A DNA stretch of 47,917 bases from HRBIN12 sp964447335 (GTDB lineage: Bacteria; Actinomycetota; UBA4738; HRBIN12), in contig CAYUSA010000021.1 in assembly GCA_964447335.1 (NCBI GenBank), positions 1 through 47,917 on the forward strand. The letters are read 5' to 3'. The first letter of the stretch is position 1. Every line of letters begins with the position of its first letter. The position numbers and the translations under genes are program-made. Shown in pieces: positions 24,382 to 33,086 of this stretch. Under the pieces are notes generated by a model. That model was not told where the DNA came from, did no database searches, and saw only the letters and a list, made by a program, of their open reading frames with translations.

Positions 24382-25176
24382 ATGTGGCCCCTGTGGGTGC
24401 TGCTGGGCCTCGTGGGCGCCGCGGCGCTCGGAGTCATCCTGTTCCGGTTCGTCTTCGTCCCGTGGGGCACGCGCTGGGGAGCCACCCCGGCCGAGCGCGA
24501 GGCCGTCATGGCCGGCGACGTCTTCCTCGAGGAGGATCCGGGCGATCGGCGACGCCTCGTGATGAGCCGCGCGACCTCCGTCGCGGCACCTGCGGCGACG
24601 GTGTGGCCGTGGGTGGCGCAGCTCGGCCGGGGGGCCGGCTTCTACAGCTACGACCGCGTCGACAACGGCGGGAAGCCGTCGGCCCGGCACATCGTGTCGT
24701 GGGTGCCGGCACCCGCCCTCGGCGACGCGAGCGCCACCGGGTACCTCCGCCACGTCGAGCCGGGCGTCGAGCTCGTCTGGTGGGTGCCGGGGGAGCGGTT
24801 CCTCGGCGCCGAGACGCGGATGGTGATCGACGCGCGCCTGGCTCCCGACGAGGACCGGACGCGGCTCGTGATCCGCGTGTCGGGGGACGCCCGCGGGCGG
24901 AGCGCCCGACCCGTGCTCTGGCTGTTCGCGATCGTCGACAGCCTGATGGCGAGGCGCCAGCTCCTCGGGATCAGGGACCGCGCCGAGGCGTTCGGTGCGC
25001 GCCTCGAGGATCCCGAGCGCCCGGAGACCGGAGCCCGCGACCAGTTCCAGCGCTACGAGGTCGTGTTCGCAGCCGGCGATCTGGCCGGCGTGCCGGGGAA
25101 GGAGCGCGCCGCGCTCTGGCACGAGCGGGCGATCCACGATCTAGGCGCCCGCTTCGGCTCGCTCGTCGGGGGCTGA
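24382..25176 (+). CDS. Membrane-anchored SRPBCC-like protein
   Basis: 264 residues. An N-terminal transmembrane helix (LWVLLGLVGAAALGVILFRFVF) is followed by an SRPBCC/polyketide-cyclase-like domain: SRATSVAAPAATVWPWVAQLG, then GAGFYSYDRVDN, as in small START-like proteins of actinobacteria. The C-terminal part (AEAFGARLEDPERPETGARD to the end) is duplicated almost exactly at 37416-37630 without the rest of the gene. Ligand and function unknown. Confidence 0.8.
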   Translation: MWPLWVLLGLVGAAALGVILFRFVFVPWGTRWGATPAEREAVMAGDVFLEEDPGDRRRLVMSRATSVAAPAATVWPWVAQLGRGAGFYSYDRVDNGGKPSARHIVSWVPAPALGDASATGYLRHVEPGVELVWWVPGERFLGAETRMVIDARLAPDEDRTRLVIRVSGDARGRSARPVLWLFAIVDSLMARRQLLGIRDRAEAFGARLEDPERPETGARDQFQRYEVVFAAGDLAGVPGKERAALWHERAIHDLGARFGSLVGG

Positions 25177-25192
25177 ACGCTCAGACCTCAGC
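24978..25192 (+). repeat. Dispersed 215-bp duplication, copy A (within SRPBCC-like gene)
   Basis: This stretch matches 37416-37630 in direct orientation, 12,438 bp away, with no gaps and about seven mismatches by eye. Copy A is the 3' end of an intact gene plus its stop and 16 bp beyond. Copy B has no 5' gene part, so A is presumably the source. Confidence 0.9.
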
Positions 25193-25263
25193 CGGCGGTG
25201 TCCCCTCTAGGTTGGTCCGCATCGGAACGTCGGGAGGAGGCAGCGGTCGCGGCCGGTTCTCGC

Positions 25264-25767
25264 TCAGAGCTGGGAGGCGACCACGAGGCCCTCGAGCACG
25301 GCTTCCTCGACCGTGCGCGGCGCGAGGCAGTCGCCGATCGCGCGCACCTCGCCCTCGTAGCCCGCGAGCTCGTCGAGGAGCCCGTCCACGGGTTCGTGAC
25401 CGTACGCGAGCACGAGCGCGGCGATGTCGTCGACGACCACGGCCTCGCCGGTGAGGGTGTGCTGGAGGTAGACGGAGCTCGAGTCGGCGCCGTAGATGCG
25501 GACGGTCGGGATCACGCGGACGCCCGCCCGGTACACCGCCGCCAGCATCGTGTCGCGCACGTACTGCTGGACGCTCTGCCCCGGCGTGTATACGTCGACC
25601 GCGAGCGTCACGCGATGCCCCCGGTGGGCGAGCAGCTCGGCCACGCCCATGCCGGTCCAGTCGCATCGCCAGTCGGCCACGACCAAGTGCCCGTCGGGCG
25701 CCTCGGCGCCCGAGAGGACCTGCCAGGCGTCGAGCACCACGGGCTCGTCGGTCAGCTCGAGCTCCGG
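25264..25767 (-). pseudogene. C-terminal fragment of an old-yellow-enzyme/dienoyl-CoA reductase-type FAD protein
   Basis: About 168 residues are recognisable as the C-terminal NAD(P)/FAD-binding part of NADH:flavin oxidoreductases of the trimethylamine/histamine dehydrogenase and dienoyl-CoA reductase type. Examples are VVLDAWQVLSG, LVVADWRCDWTGMGVAELLA, VYLQHTLTGEAVVVDD, LVLAYGHEPVDGL and the closing GDCLAPRTVEEAVLEGL. The TIM-barrel and iron-sulfur N-terminal part (normally about 450 residues) is missing, and the fragment runs straight into the 3' end of the next gene. It is a truncated remnant with no start. TMA-dehydrogenase relatives would fit the MttB genes, but this is only suggestive. 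Confidence 0.75.
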
Positions 25768-27746
25768 TCGCCGAGGGCGTCGGGCGGCGCCGGCGCCGTC
25801 GTGCGGTCCGCGGCGTCTCGTGTCCTCGAGAGGAAGCTGAGGGTCGGGTACAGCATCGCCGCCGAGACGAACGCGAACGTGGCTCCCGCCATCCCGTATG
25901 TGTCGTTCAGGAGCCAGCCCGCGAGCCCGCCGATCGCGAGCACCACGATGGCGTCGGGCCAGCGCTCGTCGGGCTCGAGCGTCGGTCGCATCTGCCGCGG
26001 CCGCCGGAGCGCGACCGCGAGCCAGACCGGCAGCCCGAGGACGGCGAGCCACGCGTGCGGATCAGCCGTCGTCGTGCGGACGTTCGCGGTCAGGCGTTCC
26101 GCGAACGCGCCGAGCGCGCCCTGTCCGCCGTCGGCGACCCTGGCCACGTGCGTCCCACCACCGGGGAGCACGCGATCGGCCACCGTCACGAGGACCAGCG
26201 CGCCGACGACGGCCGCCGCCGCGAGCGCCCACGTTCTCCATCCGAGGCTCCGCCACGTCCTGAGGCTGAACCAGAGCGCGGCGGCGAGCGCCAGCGTGAG
26301 GCTCCCGCCGAGGTCGGCGCCGAGGAAGGGGAGTCCCGCGAACACCGCTCCGGCCGCGATGAGCCCGACCCCGGCGCGCGTGGGGAGCCGCGAGGCCCCG
26401 AGGACGACGCCGGCGAGGACGAAGCCCGCGTGCGCGTTCCCGAGGCCGAAGAACCGCTCCCCGTCCAGGGCACCCCCGCCGAGGAGCGGCGTGAGCTGGC
26501 TCGGCCAGCCCAGAACGCGGTCCAGGACCACGACGACGAGCCCGGCGACGGCCACCGTGACGACGGGCATCATCGGGTCACCCCGATCCGAGCGCAGGGC
26601 GAGGACCACGAGCGCCGCGGCCACCCCCACGAGACCGCTGACGACGGCGGCTGCCGTGAAGACCGGCACGGCGCTCGCCGGGGTCGTGGCCACCATCAGC
26701 GCGATCGTCGCGAGGGTCGCGAGCCCGACGAGGCCCGCGAGCCACGGGTCCGGACGGCGGAGGACGAAGACCACCCCCACGCCGGCGACGAGCGTGGCGG
26801 TCGCGAACCACAGGAGGGCGGCACCCACAGGCCCGACCAGCCGCCGGTGGTCGAGGTAGCGCTCGTGCAGCTCCGTCGGCGGCTCGCCGGACGGGCGGAT
26901 CGGGGAGCCCGTCATCTCGGTCGGGGTCGGCACGCCGAGGAACTCGAGGATCGTCGGCGCGAGGTCGACGTCGGACACGATGCCCTCCCGGCGTGTCGTG
27001 GACGAGGTCAGGCCGGTCGGGGTCCCGCCGCTCCCGAGCAGCTCGTCGGGGGCGCCGCGCGCCAGGACCACCGGTCCGACGGTATCCCCACGCTCCCGCA
27101 TCTCCTCGGACGCGCCGACGCCCACGACCACGACCAGCACCTCGTCGGCCTCGGTCGTCTCGAGCGCGAGCGGGATGATCCGCGGATCCGGCGAGGCCAC
27201 GAGGTCGGCCTCGGCAACGGTGCTCTCCGCGGCATCGGGGAGTGCGGCTCGGTTCTCTGCCGAGGAGCCGAGGAAAGCCGACGGGATCTCGCCCTGCCGG
27301 TCCATCGCGGTCAGCATGGCGACCGAGCCGGCGTCGCCCCACGGGTCCACGTACCCGACGGTCAGCCCCGTCTCCGACAGGGCGGAGCCGAGCAGCCCGG
27401 GGATCGTGTCCCCGGCGACCGCACGGTAGGGGGCGACGTCCACGACCAGCCGGCCCTCGCCCAGGTCGAACGGGACGGGGCCGGGCGGGGCGTCGTCGGC
27501 GGACCGGCCGGCGCCGAGGTTGACCGCGGTCCTGGCGGCCAGGTCCGCTCGGCCGCTCGTCGTCACGAGCCCGAGACCTCCGGCGCGCCCGAGGTCGGAT
27601 AGGACCGGGTCGGCCAGCACCTGCTCGTACGAACGGCCGGGAACGACCACGAGGAACACCTGGCGCTCAGGCGCGGCGGAGGCAGGCACCGGCAGTGCGA
27701 GCACGAGCCCAAGCCCGAGGGGGAGGAGGGCCAGGCGCGTGTTCAC
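25752..27746 (-). CDS. Large membrane protein with alkaline-phosphatase-like extracytoplasmic domain
   Basis: About 664 residues. A signal peptide (LALLPLGLGLVLALPVPASA) precedes a domain with alkaline-phosphatase/sulfatase-like hints. These are FLVVVPGRSYEQVLADP, a mid-region DEVLVVVVGVGA, and GIVSDVDLAPTILEFLGVP, a typical phosphodiesterase or sulfatase stretch. The N-terminal metal-binding Asp-Ser/Thr pair is not evident, so it may be catalytically inactive. From about residue 310 there are some eight hydrophobic helices. I chose GTG at 27746, which gives a clean signal peptide. Architecture resembles actinobacterial cell-envelope proteins of unknown role. Confidence 0.7.
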   Translation of the reverse strand: MNTRLALLPLGLGLVLALPVPASAAPERQVFLVVVPGRSYEQVLADPVLSDLGRAGGLGLVTTSGRADLAARTAVNLGAGRSADDAPPGPVPFDLGEGRLVVDVAPYRAVAGDTIPGLLGSALSETGLTVGYVDPWGDAGSVAMLTAMDRQGEIPSAFLGSSAENRAALPDAAESTVAEADLVASPDPRIIPLALETTEADEVLVVVVGVGASEEMRERGDTVGPVVLARGAPDELLGSGGTPTGLTSSTTRREGIVSDVDLAPTILEFLGVPTPTEMTGSPIRPSGEPPTELHERYLDHRRLVGPVGAALLWFATATLVAGVGVVFVLRRPDPWLAGLVGLATLATIALMVATTPASAVPVFTAAAVVSGLVGVAAALVVLALRSDRGDPMMPVVTVAVAGLVVVVLDRVLGWPSQLTPLLGGGALDGERFFGLGNAHAGFVLAGVVLGASRLPTRAGVGLIAAGAVFAGLPFLGADLGGSLTLALAAALWFSLRTWRSLGWRTWALAAAAVVGALVLVTVADRVLPGGGTHVARVADGGQGALGAFAERLTANVRTTTADPHAWLAVLGLPVWLAVALRRPRQMRPTLEPDERWPDAIVVLAIGGLAGWLLNDTYGMAGATFAFVSAAMLYPTLSFLSRTRDAADRTTAPAPPDALGDRSSS

Positions 27747-27983
27747 GGCACCGGCGGTTCCCGCCTCAGGTCGCCGCAGCGATCGACAGCCTCGAGTGCT
27801 GTCGGCACGACGCCGCACCCGTCGAGCCCGATGACCGCCACGCGGGGGAGTGTAGGTGCTTCCCACGCCGAGGTGCTCTGCCAGGGTCGCAGATCGGGTC
27901 CCGCGCGGCTGGGCCCATCGGCTCTCACCCACGGGAACGGCGCCCCTCGGGCTCATGAGGGACCCCGGGTGCGGCGCCAGCCG

Positions 27984-28316
27984 TCATCTGTCGCGGATCA
28001 GCTCGATCACGCGACCGATGATCTCGGTGGGCTCGTATCCGCGCGGCATGTGGGCCTGGTTCCACGCGGTGGCCACGGTCACGTCGAGCCGAGGGCACGT
28101 GAAGACGGACACGCCCCACCAGCCGCCGTGACCCCAGCAGGCCTCTCGCGCGATCTCCTTCGTGTGCATGTACATGCCGGCAGCCTTGGGGTCGTCCTCC
28201 AGGAAGACCCTGGCCGTCGGGCTGAGAACCAGAGCCGGGACGTCGGCTGACAGCGTCAGCATGGTCTCGAGCGTGGAGGCGCGGGCGGCGAGCAGCCGTA
28301 CTCGGATCCCCGTCAT
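27984..28316 (-). pseudogene. Chimera: MoaD-like N-terminus joined to a serine-hydrolase C-terminal fragment
   Basis: The first eleven codons (MTGIRVRLLAA) match the start of the MoaD-radical SAM gene at 40008. The rest is the C-terminal end of a class C beta-lactamase-fold protein (WGHGGWWGVSVFTCPRLDVTV, paralogous to WWGHGGYWGTTAFTCP in the 7859 gene). The nucleophile and the second motif are absent, so no hydrolase activity is expected. The upstream DNA also duplicates the region upstream of 40008. A rearrangement therefore placed the promoter and start of one gene on the tail of another. Confidence 0.75.
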
Positions 28317-28469
28317 CGCAGGTCAAGGCTACCGCCCGACCGACGGACCCTGGACGAGCCGACCCGGCGCGCCCGCCGTCTGGCTCGCGACGAGCGGGCG
28401 CGCGAGGTCGTGATGCTCGTCGCCGGCCGGGCCCGCACGCCTCCGCCCTGACCGATCGCGATAGCGTCG
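28286..28469 (-). repeat. Dispersed duplication of the MoaD-gene start and upstream DNA, copy A
   Basis: This stretch matches 39978-40142 in direct orientation, about 11.7 kb away. It is nearly identical except for one extra block of about 20 bp (around 28395-28425) and scattered substitutions. It carries the first codons of the MoaD-like frame and its upstream region. Copy B has the intact gene, so copy A is derived. Confidence 0.88.
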
Positions 28470-28486
28470 GGCCCGGTGAGGGCCAG

Positions 28487-29548
28487 CTACCCTTCCGCGA
28501 GGAGCCGCACGGCCAACCTCGCGGTCTTCGCGAGCAACCGCGCTCGCCCTTCGTTGCACACCACCATCGCGGTACGCTCCTGCGCCCGGTCGATCAGCGC
28601 CGCGGCGACCCAGAAGGTGTTCGATCCCTGCTGGCCGAACGAGATGTCGCCGAGGCTGGCGGCTGGGGCCCAGCCCATCGCCTGCCGCTGTCCCGGACCG
28701 GGGGCAGGCGTGAGGAGTCGCTCGACCGTTTCGGGGAGGAGGAAGCCTTCCCCTTGGGTGAGGAAGACGCGCTGGAACTTCGCCCAGTCGTCAAGCGTGA
28801 GGTGCAGCCGCCCGGCGGGCCCCATGACCGCCGGATTGTCGGACTCGACACGCTCGGGATCGGCGGGCGCCCCGCGACCGAGATCCACGGCGCCGAGGCG
28901 ACCGAGCAGGAGCATCCTGCCGCCGTGACCCCGCGGGTGGGACGGAGGGCCGAAGCCCCCGGACGTGATCCCGAGGGGCTCGAGGACGTGTGTGGTGAGC
29001 GCCGACTCGAAGGGAAGGTCCGTGATCCGTTCGATCACGGCACCGATGACGATGTAGCCGAGGTTGGAGTAGGCGAAGTCGCCCGGCCAGCGCGGCGGCC
29101 GGGCCAGCGCGGCGGCGGTGGCCTCCGTGCGCTGCTCCCGGAGCGGCCTCACGTCCCGATACGCGGCCGCCATCTCGGAGCGGCCGAGGTTGGCGCGGAG
29201 CCCGGCCCGGTGGACGAAGACGTCGTCGATCGTGGCGTCGCTCCAGGCCGGGTCGATCGCGTCCGCGAGGTCGGGGAAGAGATCGGGGAGGCGGGCGCCC
29301 CATTGGGCGTCGCCCCGTTCGACCAGCCGCGCGTACAGCGCGGCCGTGATCGACTTGCCGCACGAGCCGAGGTGCCAACGATCGTCGAGCGTGACGGGGT
29401 CGCCGCCGCCGCGGATCCTGACGCCGACCACGTTCAGGTCCAGACGGCCGTCGCGGGTGAGGACCCCGGCGCCGAGCGCCGGGATCGCGTGCTTCTGCCG
29501 GAACTCGCCCAGATGGGATCTGAGCCGGTCGTCGGACGTGCGTGTCAC
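28487..29548 (-). CDS. Serine hydrolase, class C beta-lactamase/PBP fold
   Basis: 353 residues. The nucleophile motif is S62-C-G-K65 (WHLGSCGKSITAALYARL), the second motif is Y-S-N (FAYSNLGYIVIG) and a late G-Q-Q-G-S stretch occupies the KTG/HxG position. No signal peptide is apparent. Its GTG start overlaps the stop of the ArsR-type regulator gene (GTGA), so the two are co-translated, suggesting that expression responds to the regulator. Substrate unknown. The longer frame to 29899 reads antisense into the regulator and is not coding. Confidence 0.9.
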   Translation of the reverse strand: MTRTSDDRLRSHLGEFRQKHAIPALGAGVLTRDGRLDLNVVGVRIRGGGDPVTLDDRWHLGSCGKSITAALYARLVERGDAQWGARLPDLFPDLADAIDPAWSDATIDDVFVHRAGLRANLGRSEMAAAYRDVRPLREQRTEATAAALARPPRWPGDFAYSNLGYIVIGAVIERITDLPFESALTTHVLEPLGITSGGFGPPSHPRGHGGRMLLLGRLGAVDLGRGAPADPERVESDNPAVMGPAGRLHLTLDDWAKFQRVFLTQGEGFLLPETVERLLTPAPGPGQRQAMGWAPAASLGDISFGQQGSNTFWVAAALIDRAQERTAMVVCNEGRARLLAKTARLAVRLLAEG

Positions 29549-30084
29549 GATGGATCGTCCTCCTCGGTCGAGATGGTGAGATCGGTCGCCGCCGAGAGCA
29601 CGGCCAGGAGCGGCACGGCGTGATGCCGGCGGATCGCGTAGGTGCCGCGGACGGGCTGATGGATCACGCCGGCAGCTATCAGCTCCTTCAGATGGTGGAA
29701 GAGCTGTCCCGACGACGGCTGGTCGAGACGGTCCGCGAGCTCGCCAGTGGCGACGGGCCCCCGCAGGAGCTCGCCCAGGATGCGGAGACGCGTGCCGTTC
29801 GCCAGCGCGGACAGGACACGGGCGACGGCCTCGTCGGAAGCGGCGCGCACGTCGTCCCACCCCCGCCCGATCTGCCAGGCGACGGTGCCGTCCTCCCACG
29901 GGCCCGCGCCGGCGTACACCACCGTCGCGGCCCCCGGCTCGCTTGACCCGTCGCCTTCCAGGTCCTTCAGCAGCTGTTGGACGAGCGCCGTGTCCCGGTG
30001 CGAGGGGATCGGTCTGAACCCCTCGAGCCGGGCGACGCGTTCGGCGAGTTCCTGGACGATCTCGGTCAGTTCGTGGATGTTCAT
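29545..30084 (-). CDS. ArsR-type winged-helix transcriptional regulator
   Basis: 179 residues. An N-terminal helix (about 1-20, heptad-like ELTEIVQELAERVARLEG) and linker precede the winged-helix domain. That domain reads RVLSALANGTRLRILGELL, then TGELADRLDQPSSGQLFHHLKELIAAGVI and a wing GTYAI. The ArsR metal-binding CxCxxC motif is absent, so metal sensing is not supported. It is translationally coupled to the downstream serine hydrolase and probably controls that operon. Confidence 0.9.
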   Translation of the reverse strand: MNIHELTEIVQELAERVARLEGFRPIPSHRDTALVQQLLKDLEGDGSSEPGAATVVYAGAGPWEDGTVAWQIGRGWDDVRAASDEAVARVLSALANGTRLRILGELLRGPVATGELADRLDQPSSGQLFHHLKELIAAGVIHQPVRGTYAIRRHHAVPLLAVLSAATDLTISTEEDDPS

Positions 30085-30336
30085 GCTCCGATATTACAGA
30101 ACTCCGGATTTCCCGACAAAGCCGGAATGGGCCTTGGGGGCCGCGCTCGGAGCGGTTGATTCAGCGGTCCGGGCCCGCGGCGGCGTCCAGGGCCTGCCGC
30201 AGTTCGATCAGTAGCTTCGAAACGCGCGTGTAGGGGTCGGGAACTCCGATCCGCCTTCCAGCTCGCCGATCCGTAGCATGCACGGATGCTGTTCCTCCTC
30301 TCCCTGATTGCCCGCGCGGTGGCTCGCCTTGTCGCC

Positions 30337-30366
30337 TTGACACCCGTCCCCGCGCGCCGGTACCTT
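30337..30366 (+). promoter_or_regulatory. Candidate promoter of the sulfur-assimilation operon
   Basis: A perfect TTGACA at 30337-30342 is followed, after 18 bp, by TACCTT at 30361-30366. It lies about 70 bp before the cysteine-rich leader ORF and 240 bp before the first reductase gene. The transcript start would be near 30373. Confidence 0.5.
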
Positions 30367-30435
30367 GCACCTGCAACCTCGGAGATGGAAGAAGGAACGG
30401 TGATTCGCACGCGAACCGCTGGGCTGGTCGGGGCC

Positions 30436-30510
30436 ATGATCCCCGCGCGCCTGTGCTGTCGCATGGCCATGTGCGTCCGGATGGACGCCCAGGTACGCGT
30501 GCGGCCGTAG
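30436..30510 (+). CDS. Cysteine-rich leader peptide (attenuator uORF)
   Basis: This 24-codon ORF starts at ATG 30436 and ends at TAG 30508-30510. It contains a Cys-Cys pair at codons 7-8 (ARLCCRMAMC) and a third Cys at codon 13, in DNA where cysteine is otherwise rare. It sits between a promoter and a strong terminator hairpin (30540) ahead of the sulfite reductase/cysH operon. Cysteine-codon leader peptides that act as attenuators are known upstream of sulfur genes in mycobacteria and other actinobacteria. Ribosome stalling at these codons under cysteine shortage would plausibly prevent termination. The ribosome site is weak. Confidence 0.7.
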   Translation: MIPARLCCRMAMCVRMDAQVRVRP

Positions 30511-30539
30511 CCACATCTCCCAGCAGCAACCACCACCCA

Positions 30540-30568
30540 GGGGCCGCAGCAGCGGCCCCTTTCTCTTT
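30540..30568 (+). terminator. Intrinsic terminator / attenuator before the sulfur operon
   Basis: GGGGCCGC (30540-30547) and GCGGCCCC (30552-30559) form a perfect 8-bp stem with loop AGCA, followed by TTTCTCTTT. It has textbook intrinsic-terminator form, 30 bp after the leader ORF and 39 bp before the first operon gene. It is thus the attenuator partner of the cysteine leader. Confidence 0.85.
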
Positions 30569-30606
30569 CCCCCGAGGGACGTGAGGCAGCAGATCAGAGG
30601 GACGTG

Positions 30607-32080
30607 ATGGAGCAGATCCGAGAGCAGCCACAGACCCGACCGGAGCCCCGTCCGCGCGGCCAGGGGCAGTGGGGGCTGCGCTACTTCGAGCCACTCAACG
30701 CGGCGGAACGCATCAAGCGCGACGACGATGGGCTGAACGTTCGCGAGCGCGTCGAACGCATCTTCGCGGTGCAGGGGTTCCGCTCGATCGGGCCGCAGGA
30801 CCTGCGTTCGCGCCTGCGGTGGTGGGGGCTTTACACGCAGCGGAAGCAGGGCGTTCCGGCGGCGGCGACCGCCTCGGCCGCACCCGAGGAGCTCGAGGGC
30901 GAGTTCTTCATGATGCGGATCCGGGTTCCGGGCGGGCAGCTCTCGTCCGAGCAGCTCCGCGCGATCGCGTGGGCGAGCGAGCGCTTCGGCCGCGACATGG
31001 CCGACGTCACCGACCGCCAGAACGTGCAGCTGCACTGGATCCGGATCGAGGACGTTCCGCGCATCTGGGACCGGCTCGAGTCGGTCGGGCTTAGCACGGC
31101 GGAGGCGTGCGAGGACGCCCCGCGCGTCATGCTCGAGTGCCCGCTCGCCGGCGTCGAGGCGGCCGAGATCATCGACGCCACCCCGTTCCTCGTCGAGACC
31201 GAATGCCGGTACGTCGGCGATCCCGCGTTCTCGAACCTTCCCCGCAAGTACAAGACGTCGATCTCCGGCTGCGCGCCGCGCTGCGCCCAACCCGAGGTGA
31301 ACGACGTCTCCTTCGTCGGGGTCGAGCACGACGGGGTCCCGGGGTTCGACCTGTGGGTCGGCGGCGGGCTCTCGACCAACCCGATGTTCGCGCAGCGCGT
31401 GGGCGTGTTCGTCGAGCCGGAACGCGTTCCGGAGGTCTGGGGCGCGGTGACGGGCGTGTTCCGCGACTCCGGGTACCGGCGTTCGCGGAACCGCGCGCGC
31501 CTGAAGTTCCCCGACATGGGCGTCGGATGGTTCCGCGAGGTCATGGAAGGGAAGTACCTGGGCTCCGCGCTCCCTTCGCTCGACGCGGCGGCCCCGGCGC
31601 CGGTCGACCGCGACCACGTCGGCGTCTTCGAGCAGAAGGGCGGGCGCTCCTACGTCGGGTTCGCGCCGAAGGCGGGGCGGATCTACGGGCATCAGCTCCG
31701 CCGCGTGGCGACGCTCGCGGACGGGTTCGGCGCGGGGCGCGTGCGAACGACGACCCAGCAGAAGATGGTCATCCTCGATGTTCCCGGCGAGCGCGTCGAG
31801 GAGCTGGTCGCGGCCCTCGAGGACGAGGACCTGCGCGCGCGACGGAACGCGTTCGGCCGGATCCCTCGTGCACCTGGGCGGAACCCTCGGCGCCACCCCG
31901 CGCTTCGGGCGCAAGGTCCGCGGGGTGCGCGTCTACGGCGAGGACCTGGCCGCCTACGTCGAGATGCTGCTCCGCCGCTACGAGACTCGGCGGAACGGGC
32001 ACCGCAGCTTCGCCGAGTTCGTGAACGCCCTCGACGACGAGAAGCTCGCTTCCTTGACCGACCCGGACGGTGGGCTTTGA
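30607..32080 (+). pseudogene. Ferredoxin-type sulfite/nitrite reductase with out-of-frame internal deletion
   Basis: The first part (to about 31856) encodes about 417 good residues of a NirA/SirA-type siroheme reductase, including LRWWGLYTQRKQG, VTDRQNVQLHWI, KYKTSISGCAPRCAQPEVND and TTQQKMVILDVPG. At that point the reading frame shifts. The downstream frame resumes with HLGGTLGATPRFGRKVRG, the normal C-terminal end, and stops at TGA 32080. The roughly 85 residues holding the four cysteine ligands of the [4Fe-4S]-siroheme centre (CTGxxFC and CxxxC) are missing. It is inactive as written: either a recent deletion or an assembly collapse. GAGGG precedes ATG 30607; a GTG at 30604 is also open. 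The next genes remain tightly coupled. Confidence 0.85.
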
Positions 32081-32259
32081 GCTCGGCGACGCCGCGCGCC
32101 GTCCCGCTTCACTGCCCCTACTGCGGGGAGACCGACCTTCGGCCGGGGGGCGAGACGGACGGCGAGTGGCACCGCCGGATCTGCGCGCGCACGTTCCGGC
32201 TGACGTTCCTGGGGCTGGGGGGCGAGGAGACGCACTTCGCCACCGAGGGGACGCCGTGA
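32077..32259 (+). CDS. Small CxxC zinc-ribbon-like protein of the nirA-cysH operon
   Basis: 60 residues starting at TTG 32077, overlapping the stop of the preceding reductase frame, and ending in an overlap with the cysH start (GTGA). It contains HCPYCGE and a later HRRICARTFRLTFLG, giving a C-x2-C plus a lone Cys. Small proteins in the same position between nirA and cysH are known to me from streptomycetes. Function is unknown; a metal- or siroheme-handling accessory role is possible. Confidence 0.7.
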   Translation: MSSATPRAVPLHCPYCGETDLRPGGETDGEWHRRICARTFRLTFLGLGGEETHFATEGTP

Positions 32260-33086
32260 GCGGGGCCGATGAGATCGACGTGCTCAAGGATCCGGCCGAG
32301 CCGGTCTTGGCCGAGGAGGCCCGCCAGATCCACGAGGCGGCCGTGCGGTTCGAGCACGCCTCGGCGCAGGAACTCCTCGCGTGGGCGCTGGAGCGGTTCC
32401 ACCCGCGGATGGCGATCTCGGCCGCGGGAGGGGTCGACGGCATGGCGCTCATCGACATGGCCTGGCGCATACAGCCCGAGGTGCGCGTGTTCACGCTGGA
32501 TACCGGGCGGCTGCCGGCCGAGACCTACACGCTGTTCGAGGAGGTCCGCGAGCGCTACGACATCGAGGTCGAGTTCGAGTTCCCGGAGTGGTCCGCGCTC
32601 GAGGAGCTCGTGCGCGAGCACGGCCCCAACCTCATGTATCGCGGCGCTGATCTCCGCGTCGCCTGCTGCAACGTCCGCAAGGTGGAACCGCTCAAGCGCA
32701 AGCTCGCGACGCTGGACGCCTGGGTGACGGGCCTTCGCCGCGAGCAGTGGCGAACGCGCAAGGCCGTGGCCAAGGTCGAGCTGGACGTCGACCACGGCGG
32801 CATCGTCAAGCTGAACCCGTTCGCCGACTGGACGCTCGACCGCGTCTGGGCCTACGTGCGCGAGCACGAGGTTCCCTATCACGAGCTGTTCGACCACGGG
32901 TACTCCTCCATCGGCTGCGCGCCCTGCACGCGACCGGTGCAACCCGGTGAGCCGGAACGCGCAGGCCGCTGGTGGTGGGAGGAGGAGTCGACCGACAAGG
33001 AGTGCGGCATCCACTGCTCCGTGCAGCTGCTCGGCTCCAAGACGGACCGTGAACGCGAACGAGAGGCCGAAGGGGCATCGAGATGA
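32256..33086 (+). CDS. cysH: Adenylyl-sulfate/PAPS reductase
   Basis: 276 residues of the thioredoxin-dependent APS/PAPS reductase family, reducing activated sulfate to sulfite. Seen: the PP-loop region ISAAGGVDGMALIDMAW, RVFTLDTGRLPAETY, and a CC pair (VACCNVRK) with CxxC (GCAPCTRP). This pair and CxxC bind a [4Fe-4S] cluster in the APS-reducing branch. The C-terminal ECGIHC carries the catalytic Cys. The cluster cysteines favour APS over PAPS as substrate. The GTG start overlaps the previous stop by 4 bp, and its own stop overlaps the next ATG. Confidence 0.95.
   Translation: MSGADEIDVLKDPAEPVLAEEARQIHEAAVRFEHASAQELLAWALERFHPRMAISAAGGVDGMALIDMAWRIQPEVRVFTLDTGRLPAETYTLFEEVRERYDIEVEFEFPEWSALEELVREHGPNLMYRGADLRVACCNVRKVEPLKRKLATLDAWVTGLRREQWRTRKAVAKVELDVDHGGIVKLNPFADWTLDRVWAYVREHEVPYHELFDHGYSSIGCAPCTRPVQPGEPERAGRWWWEEESTDKECGIHCSVQLLGSKTDREREREAEGASR

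Noticed and set aside
27743..27928. Small minus-strand ORF with an AVIGLDGCG stretch before the large membrane protein
   Set aside because: It vaguely resembles a phosphodiesterase N-terminus but has no ribosome site, overlaps the start of the real gene and is Pro/Arg-rich elsewhere.
30161..31914. Large minus-strand frames opposite the leader and first reductase gene
   Set aside because: These are antisense shadows. The plus strand has the motifs, the terminator orientation and the gene overlaps.
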